Source: Dugong dugon (Eukaryota; Chordata; Mammalia; Sirenia; Dugongidae). Taken from it: 64,000 nt of DNA. The position numbers and the translations under genes are program-made. Below the pieces are notes generated by a model. The model worked only from the letters and a program-made list of their open reading frames with translations, ran no database searches and was not told the origin of the DNA. Of this stretch, positions 56,492 to 64,000 are shown one piece after another; the first letter of the stretch is position 1, and the number at the start of each line of letters is the position of its first letter. The stretch is taken from the NCBI GenBank assembly GCA_030035585.1, contig CM057469.1, forward strand, positions 64,869,501-64,933,500, read 5' to 3'.

Positions 56492-56949
56492 TGTATACTG
56501 GGTTGAATGTGTCTTCTCTCCCCCCAAAAAAGTCATGTCGATCTGGACATTATTTGGAAATAGGGTCTTTGCAGATGTAATCAAGTTAATATGAGGTCAT
56601 GCTGAATTAAGGTGGGCCTTAAATCCAATATGACTAATATTCTTAAAAGAAGAGGGAAATTTGGACTCAGAAACACAGAGGGAAGACAGCCATGTGCCAT
56701 GTAAAGACAGAGATGGACATTGGGATGATGCTTCTACAAGCCAATGAATGCCAAGGATTGCCAACAACCACCAGATATTGGGAAAGAAGTATGGTACATA
56801 TTTTCCCTGAGAACCTCCAGAAGGAATCAACCCTGCTGACATCTTGATTCTGGACTTCTAGCCTCCAGAAATGTGAGACAATAAATTTTTGTTGTTTTAA
56901 GCCACAAAGTTTGTAGTGCTTGTTATGGCAGACTTAAGCAAAACTAACA
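56492..56949 (+). mobile_element. MLT1 LTR (MaLR), near complete
   Basis: Sense MLT1A/B-like LTR with TG...CA ends. It contains ATTTGGAAATAGGGTCTTTG, AGATGTAATCAAGTTAATATG, AAGAAGAGGGAAATTTGGAC, the AATAAATTTTTGTTGTTTTAAGCC polyadenylation region, and the end ACTTAAGCAAAACTAACA. No clear 5-bp duplication. Confidence 0.93.
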
Positions 56950-56989
56950 TAAGAGGTGAAGAAAAGTTTTATGCCAGGGGACATTTGGC

Positions 56990-57236
56990 AACTTGGCCTC
57001 ACTACATCTCTAGGCTTAGCTCCTGTCTCTCCTTTAACTTCTACTCCAGGCTCAGATTCAGCCCCAGCCTCAGGTTCACCTCTAGCTCTATCTCCAGCCA
57101 CACCCCTATCTCCACCCACATCTCTATCTCTAGCCCCACCCTAGCCTTAGCCCTAGCCTCAGTGTCAACTCCAGCCCCAAGCACCAACCTATATGAACTC
57201 CCCACCCCTGTACCCCCCTATCCCTCACCACCACAC
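56990..57236. repeat. Degenerate C-rich minisatellite
   Basis: Irregular tandem units of roughly 6 bp (CTCCAG / CCTAGC / CAGCCC variants) with almost no G runs on the plus strand. Open frames through it (S/P/T-rich on plus, G/R/E-rich on minus) reflect the repeat and are not genes. Confidence 0.8.
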
Positions 57237-57529
57237 TTAAGCTAGCTGGCAAGAAAATGATTCAGAAGTAAGCTCTAGGCCCAGTCCCAGTTCTCTAAAG
57301 TTTCCAGGAACTTTAAATGAAATTTAGTTGTTATTCTTTGGAAAATCTCATCAGTTAAAGAAACTTAAAATATTCCTGCAAAAACAAATTTCCTGCATTC
57401 AAAAGGCCAATAATGTCGTTTCTTTCTTTTTCTATTTTCTGTCTTTTAATCTTTCTTTTCCTTCCCCTTCAAAGAAATCATTCTTTCTTCTTTGATTTTA
57501 ATTTACTCTTATGTTTTCTTCTATGAGTT

Positions 57530-57664
57530 TATAACTCTTAGAAGAAAACATAGCAATAAATTTTTGTGACCTGCGGTTAGGCAATGGTTTCTTGCACATT
57601 ACACTAAAAAACACAAATGACAAAAATAAATAATCAGACTTCATCAACTTGTCTGTTACGAACT
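57530..57664 (+). mobile_element. Old L1M, left arm
   Basis: Sense L1 ORF2 text (ACTCTTAGAAGAAAACATAGC, GGTTAGGCAATGGTTTCTTG). Interrupted by RTE copy 4 and resumes at 59277. Confidence 0.85.
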
Positions 57665-57672
57665 ATACCATC

Positions 57673-59268
57673 GAATACAGAGTCACTACACCAAAAAGAA
57701 TTGGTCAATGTTCAACCATTTCAGGAGGTAGTATATGATCAGGAAGTGATGGTACTGAAGGAAGAGGTCCAAGCTGCACTGAAAGCACTGGCAAAAAACA
57801 AGGCTTCAGGAATTGATGGAATACCAATTGAGATGTTTCAACAAACGGATGCAGCCCTGGAAGTGCTCACTTGTCTATGCCAAGAAATTTGGAAGACAGC
57901 TACTTGGCCAACTGATTAGAAGATATTCATATTTATGCCTAATCCCAAGAAAGGTGATCCAACCGAATGGAGAAATTATCGAATAATATCAGTAATTTCA
58001 CATGCAAGTAAAATTTTACTGAAGAGCATTCAAAACTGGCTGCAGCAGTATGTCAACGGGGAACTGCCAGAAATTCAAGCTGGATTCAGAAGAGGATGTT
58101 GACTCAAGGATATCATTGCTAATGTCAGATGGATCTTGGCTGAAAGCAGAGAATACCAGAAAGATGTTTACCTGTGTTTTATTGACTATGAAAAGGCATT
58201 CTACCGTGTGGATCATAACAAATTATCGGTAACATTGCAAAGAACAGAAATTCCAGAACACTTAATTGTGCTCATGTGGAACCTGTACACAGATCAAGAA
58301 GCAGTCATTGGAACAGAACAAGGGGATACTGCGTAGTTTAAAGTCAGGAAAGGTGTGTGTCAGGGTTGTATCTTTTCACCATACCTATTCAATCTGTATG
58401 TTGAGCAGATAATCTGAGAAGCTGGACTACGTGAAGAAGAAAGAGGCATCAGGATTGGAAGAAGACTCATTAACGACCTGTGATATGTAGACCCAACCTC
58501 ACTTGCTGAAAGTGAAGAGGACTTGAAGCACTTATTGATGAATATCAAAAATTACAGCCTTCAGTATGGATTACACCTCAACATAAAGAAAACAAAAATC
58601 CTCACAACGGAACCAATAATCGACATCATGATAAACGGAGAAAAGATTGAAGTTGTCAAGGATTTCACTTTACTTGGATCCACAATCAACACCCATGGAA
58701 GCAGCAGTTAAGAAATCAAAAGACACATTGCACTGGACAACTCTGCTGCAAAAAAACTCTTTAATGTGTTAAAAAGTAAAGATGTCACCTTGAAGACTGA
58801 GGTGAACCTGACCCAAGCCATGGTGTTTTAAATAGCTTCATATGCATGCAAAAGCTGGATGTTGAATTAGGAAGATAAAAGAAGAATTGATGCCTTTGAA
58901 TGGTGGTATTGGTGACGAATATTGAATATACCATGGACTGCCAAAAGAAGGAACAAATCTGTCTTGCAAGAAGTACAACCAGAATGCTCCTTGGAAGCAA
59001 GGCTACGAGACTACTGCTCACATACTTTGGACAGGTGATCAGGAAGGATCAGTCCCTGGAGAAGGACATCAAGCTTGGTAAAGTGGAGGGTCAGTGAAAA
59101 AAGGAAGACCCTCAACAAGATGGATTGACACTGTGGCTGCAACAATGGGCTCAAGCATAACCACGATTGTGAGGACGGCACAGGATGGGCAGTGTTTCTT
59201 TCTGTTGTACATAGGGTCGCTATGGGTTGGAACTGACTCAACAGCACCTAGCAACAACAACAACAACA
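57673..59268 (+). mobile_element. RTE LINE copy 4, 5'-truncated
   Basis: Sense RTE from the RT N-terminal region to the 3' terminus (AGCAACAACAACAACAAC). Inserted in an L1M with a perfect 8-bp duplication ATACCATC at 57665-57672 and 59269-59276. Confidence 0.95.
57676..59250 (+). pseudogene. RTE reverse transcriptase pseudogene (copy 4)
   Basis: RT entry at 57700-57919 (ALAKNKASGIDGIPIEMFQQ), ending at a TAG. Motif A at 58136-58336 reads CFIDYEKAFYRVDHNKL, so the second conserved D of AFD is Y. This frame ends at the same TAG as in copy 3. A TGA replaces the EQI-x-R-EAGL arginine codon. The Y-x-D-D box near 58485 reads YVDP after a small deletion. Downstream, 58523-58711 (LNIKKTKILTTEP, VVKDFTLLGSTIN) and 58900-59306 (RKDQSLEKDIKLGKVEG, RWIDTVAATMGSSITTIVRTAQD) are the C-terminal domain. 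Catalytically dead. Confidence 0.92.
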
Positions 59269-59276
59269 ATACCATC

Positions 59277-60190
59277 AATAAAATGACAAAACAATCAATG
59301 GAATGAGAGAAAATATTTGCAAATCACATAATTGATTAGGCACTTGTATCCAGAATACCTAAAGAACTCTTACAATTCAGTAATAAAAAAGACATATAGT
59401 ACAATTTAAAAATAGCAAAGAATTTGAATATGTGTTTTTCCAAAGATAAACAAATGACCCATAACCACACACAAAAAAAATCACTGAACATCATTAGTCA
59501 TTAAGAAAGTGCAAGTCAAAATCTCAATGAGACACCACTTCATACTCAATAGGCTTCATAAAGATGGACAATAATAGTTTTGGCAAGGCTGTGGAGAAAT
59601 AGGAACCCTTATGCATTGTTGGTGGAAAAGTAAAATGGTATAACTGCTTTGGAAAACAGTTTGGCAGTTCTTGAAAATATTAACCATAGAGTTGCCATAT
59701 AACCCAGCAATTCCAGTGCTAGGTGTATAGTCAAGAGAAATGAGAACGTATGTCTACACAAAACTTACACATGAATATTTATAGCAACATTATTCGTGAT
59801 AGCCAAAATGTGGAAACCAGACAAACGTCTACCAACTGATACTATATAACTGATGTGGTATATCCATACAAAGGAAAATTATTTGGCCATGAAAAGGAAT
59901 GAAGTACTTATACATACAATAACATGGATGAAACTTGAAAACATGTTAAGTGAAGAAGATAGTCACAAAAGATCTCATAGTGTATGATTCCATTTATAGA
60001 AAATGTCCAGAACAGGAAAATCCATAGGAACAGACAGAAGATTAGAGATTGCCTAAAGGCTGGGAGGCAGAGGAATAAAGAGTTATTGTTAATGGGTACA
60101 GGGTTTCTTTGGGCTGATGAAAATATTCTAAAATTAGATTGTGATGGTGGTTACTCAAGTCTGTGAATATACTAAAAATAATTTAATTAT
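59277..60190 (+). mobile_element. Old L1M, right arm
   Basis: Sense L1 ORF2 C-terminus and 3' UTR: GGAATGAGAGAAAATATTTGC, GGCTGTGGAGAAATAGGAACCC, CCCAGCAATTCCAGTGC, GATGAAACTTGAAAACATG, then GGTTACTCAAGTCTGTGAAT. Typical L1MA/MB-type layout with many substitutions. Collinear with the arm at 57530-57664. Confidence 0.92.
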
Positions 60191-60313
60191 AAAAAAATCA
60201 ATACATTATAGTTGACAGTATTTATTACATAAATTGAAACACTATAAAACAAATTAATAATAATATCTATTAGTAGAAAATTGACTTTCCAAGTTAAAAA
60301 TATGCAATTCATG

Positions 60314-63300
60314 ACTTTTTTTTTATTTTTTATTGTACTTCAGGTGAAGGCTTACAGAACAAATAGTTTCTCATGAAATAGTAGTACACATATTGTTTTA
60401 TGACATTGGTTAACAACCCCACAACATGTCAACCCTCTAACTTCTAAACCTTTTTTTTGGTGAAAATACACATACCCAAAGATACAGCATTTCAAAAATT
60501 TCTACATGCACAGTTCAGTGACATTGACTACGCTCTTCCATTAGTGCTGTTATTCTCACTTAAGATGAAGGCTTACAGAACAAAATAGTTTCTCATTTAA
60601 CAGTTACTACAAATGTTGCCTATGACAATGGTTTACAATCTCACAACACATCAACAATATCCTTACTCAACCTTGGGTTCCCTATCACCAGCTTCCTTGT
60701 CTCCTTCTGCATCTGGCCCTTATCACTGGACTACTGTACCTGGTTAGTCTCATTTGGTTTTATGGGGCTGTCCACTCCCAGGCTGAACGGTGAAGCTCGG
60801 AGATAACTTCACTACTGAGATAAAAGGGTGTCCGGGGGCATACTCTCGGGGTTTCTCCAGTCTCCTTTAGGCCAGTAAATATGGTCTTTTATTTGTGAGT
60901 TAGAATTATGTTCTACATCCTTCTCCAGCTCTGTCCAGACCCCCCTGTTGTGATCCTGGTCAGAGCAGTCAGTGGTGGTAGCTGGGCATCATCTAGCTGT
61001 ACTGGACTTAGTCTGGTGGAGGCCTTGGTAGCTGTAGACAATTAGTCCTTTGGACTAATCTTTTCCTTATGTCCTGTTCTCTTCATTCTCGCTTGCTCCT
61101 GAAGGGATGAGACCAGTGGAGTATCTTAGATAGCCGCTCACAGGCTTTTAAGACCCCAGACACTACTCACCAAGGTAGAATGTAGAGCATTGTCTTTATA
61201 AGCTGTGTCGTGCCAACTGAGCTAGATGTTCCCGGAGACCATGGTTCCCACAGCCCTCCGCCCAGCAATTCAGTCCCTCAGGAAGTCTGGATGTGTCTAT
61301 GGGGCTTCCATGACCTTTCCTTGTACAAGTTGTGCTAGTTTTCCCTGTATTGTGTACTGTCTCACCCTTCACCCAAGATACCACTTATCTATTGCCTATT
61401 TAGTATTTCCCCCCACCCCTCCCAACCCTGCTAACCAACAAAGATTGTGACATTTTGTGTGTGAACTTTTTCACGGGTTTTTACAATAGAGGTCTCATAC
61501 AATATTTGTCGTTTGGTGAGTGACTTATTTCACTCAGCATAATGTTCTCCAGTTTCATCCATGTTATGAGATGCTTCACAGATTCATTGCTGTTCTTTCT
61601 CATTGCATAGTACTCCATTGTGTGTATGTACCATAGTTTTTTTATCCATTCATCTGCTGATGGGCACCTAAGTTGTTTCCATCATTTTGTTATTGTGAAC
61701 AATGCTGCCATGAACATAGGTGTGCATATGTCTATTAGAGTGATGACTCTTATTTCTCTGGTATATATTCCTAGGAGTGGGATTGTTGGATCAAATGGTA
61801 TGTCTATTTCAAGCATTCTGAGGAAGCGCCGTATCATTTTCCAAAATGGTTGTATCATTTTGCATTCCCACCAGCAGTGCATAAATGTTCTGATTTCCCC
61901 GCAGTCCCTCCAACATTTGTTATTTCCAGTGTTTTTGATTCGTGCCAGTAATGCCAGGGTGAGAAGGCATCTCATTGTGGTTTTAATTTGCATTTCTCTA
62001 ATGTCTAGTGATCGCGAGCATTTCCTCATGTATCTGCTGGCCATTTGAACGTCTTCTTTGGTGAAGTGTCTGTTCATTTCCTTTGCCCATTTTTAATAGG
62101 ATTATTGTCTTTTTGTTGTAGAGGTGTTGGATTTTATTGTAGATTATGGAGATTAGAACATTGTCTGACTTGTACTGTCCAAAAATTATTTTCCCAGTCT
62201 GTAGGTTCTCTTTTTACTCTTTTGGTGAAGTCTTTTGAAGAGCGTAAGTGTTTGATTTTTAAAAGATCCCAGGTATCTAGCTTATCTATTGGGGTATGTG
62301 CATTGATGGTTATGGTTTGTATCCTGTTAATGCCATGTATTAAGGCCTGAAGTGTTGGTCCTATTTTTTCTTCTATGAACTTTATAGTTTTAGGCTTTAT
62401 ATTCAGGTCTTTGATCCATTTTGAAGTAGTTTTTGTATACAGTGTGAGGTATGGGTCCTGTTTCATATTTTTGCAGATGGATATCCAGTTTTGCCAGCAC
62501 TATTTGTTAAAAAGACCGTCTTTTCCCCATTTGATGGACTTTGGGCCCTTGTCGAAGATCAGGTGACCGTAGGTGGATGGATTTACATCTGGGTTCTCAA
62601 TTCTGTTCCATTGGTCAATATATCTGCCGTTGTACCAGTACAGGCTGTTTTGACTACTGTAGCTGTATAGTAGGTTCTCAAGTCAGGTAGTGTGAGTCCT
62701 CCAACTTTATTCTTCTTCAGTAGTGCTTTACATGTTAGGGGCTTCTTCCCTTTCCATATAATGTTAATGATTAGTTTTTCCATCTCTTTGAAGAATGTTG
62801 CTGGTATTTGGATCAGGATTCCATTGTACTTGTAAATTGCTTTGGGTAGAATTGTCATTTTCACAATGTTGAGTCTGTCTATCCATGAGCATGGTATGTT
62901 TTTCCATTTATGTAGATCCCTTTTGGGTTTCTTGCAGTAGTGTTTTGTAGTTTTCTTTGTATAGGTCTTTTACATCCCTGGTCAGATTTATTCCTAAGTA
63001 TTTTATCTTTTTAGGGGCTATTGAAAATGGTATTGTTTTCCTGATTTCCTTTTCATCATTCTCCTTATTGGTGTATAGGAATGCAAATGATTTTTAAATG
63101 TTTATCTTGTATCCTGCTACTCTGCTGAATCTTTCTATTAATTCCAGTAGATTTCTCGTAGAGTCTTTAGGGTTTTCTATGTATAGTGTCATATCATCTG
63201 CAAATAGGACAGTTTAACTTCTTCATTACCAATTTGGATGCCCTTTACTTCTTTTTCTTGCCTTATTGCTCTAGCTAGAACTTCCAGCACAATGTTAAAT

Positions 63301-64000
63301 AGGAGTGGTGATAAAGGGCATCCTTGTCTTGTTCTTGTTTTCAAGGGGAATGTTTTCAACCTCTCTCCATTAAGATGACATTGGCCATTGTTTTTACATA
63401 GATGCCCTTTATTAAGTTGAGAAAATTCTCTTCTGTACGTATTTTATTGAGGGTTTTTACCAGGAATGGGTGTTGGACTTTGTCAAATGCATTTTCGGTG
63501 TCAGTTGAGATGCTCATGTGATTCTTTTCCTTCCTTTTATTTATGTGGTGGATTACGTTGATTGATTTTCTAATGTTGAACCATCCTTGCATACCTGGTA
63601 TGAATCCTGCTTGGTCATGGTGTATTATTTTTTTGATTTGATGCTGAATTCTATTGGCTAGAATTTTGTTGAGAATTTTTGCATCTATATTCATGAGCGA
63701 TATTGATTTGTAATTTTCTTTTTTTGTGATGTCTTTTCCTGGTTTTGGTATCAGCGTTATGATGGCTTCATAGAATGAATTTGGAAGTGTTGCTTCCTCC
63801 TCTATGCTCTGAAATATCTTGAGTAGTACTGGTACAAGCTCTTCTGTAAATGTTTTGTAGAATTCTCCAGTGAAGCCATCTGTGCCAGGGCTTTTTTTCA
63901 TTGGGAGTTCTCTTATTACCTTTGCAATCTCTTCTCTTGTTATGAGTCTGTTCAGATTTTCAACATCACTTTGTTGTAGTTTGGGTAGGCCGTGTGTTTC
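60314..64000 (-). mobile_element. L1-C: antisense LINE-1, runs off the window
   Basis: Starts at the 3' end with poly(T), then R2 (about 60333-60440), internal T run, tail and R1 (about 60550-60660). The 3' UTR continues to 61480, then ORF2 antisense to the right edge. Same young family as L1-A and L1-B, in opposite orientation. The 5' end is outside the window. Confidence 0.94.
61481..64000 (-). pseudogene. L1-C ORF2 pseudogene (partial)
   Basis: Minus-strand ORF2, with its stop at 61483-61481. C-terminal piece at 62077-61682 ([38 protein letters not shown]). Thumb pieces at 62466-62134 and 62864-62583. An RT piece at 63901-63356 is open for 181 codons ([37 protein letters not shown]). Motif A reads DTENAFDKV instead of DAEKAFDKV. 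The FADD box near 63198-63206 is present, but one T is missing just upstream compared with L1-B, shifting frame. Inactive. Confidence 0.92.

Noticed and set aside
56916..57245. 109-codon Ser/Pro/Thr-rich frame, mucin-like
   Set aside because: Produced by the C-rich minisatellite. No start context, signal peptide or exon signals.

Overview
The window is non-coding mammalian genomic DNA built almost entirely from retrotransposons. I found no host protein-coding gene, no functional RNA gene, no CRISPR array and no prokaryotic feature. The lineage is readable from the repeats. A tRNA-derived SINE whose tail matches the end of a BovB-like RTE LINE (the AfroSINE / RTE1 pair known from elephant and other Afrotheria) occurs about a dozen times. 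It sits beside afrotherian-type L1s and a MaLR-type LTR family. General mammalian repeats (L2, MIR, MER5A, MLT1, old L1M) form the background. The source is therefore an afrotherian, most plausibly a paenungulate such as elephant. Species cannot be fixed from sequence alone.

Layout. 0-15 kb: a 5'-truncated RTE with a perfect 13-bp target duplication (171-2582), an RTE 5'/3' fusion derivative, scattered SINEs, an (AT)n tract, an old L1M, MER5A, a MaLR LTR caught between two copies of a 0.2-kb direct repeat, and several kb of single-copy AT-rich DNA. 15-27 kb: an old L1 broken by an antisense RTE and then by an 8.1-kb near-complete younger L1 (L1-A, 17888-25996). 27-43 kb: ancient L2/MIR, many SINEs including SINE-in-SINE, a second RTE fusion derivative, a solo LTR with a perfect 5-bp duplication, two L1 copies with 5' inversions, and a MaLR element with LTRs and a non-coding interior inserted in one of them. 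43.7-55.6 kb: a stack of insertions (MLT1 LTR, then RTE, then a MaLR LTR and a 7.5-kb L1, L1-B). 55.6-64 kb: another MLT1 LTR, an L1M split by a fourth RTE, and an antisense L1 (L1-C) running off the right edge.

How the parts relate. The autonomous elements (RTE, L1) all carry dead open reading frames with stops, frameshifts or damaged catalytic motifs, so nothing here looks able to move by itself. The SINEs share their 3' end with RTE and were presumably mobilised by it. The window is best read as a stratified record of insertions: L2/MIR/MER5A oldest, then MLT1 and L1M, then RTE, AfroSINE and MaLR, with the L1-A/B/C family among the youngest. The most interesting signals concern insertion mechanism and element evolution: twin-priming inversions, an apparent SINE/RTE chimera sharing one target duplication, and stepwise growth of an L1 3' tail. 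I did not find a new functional system.
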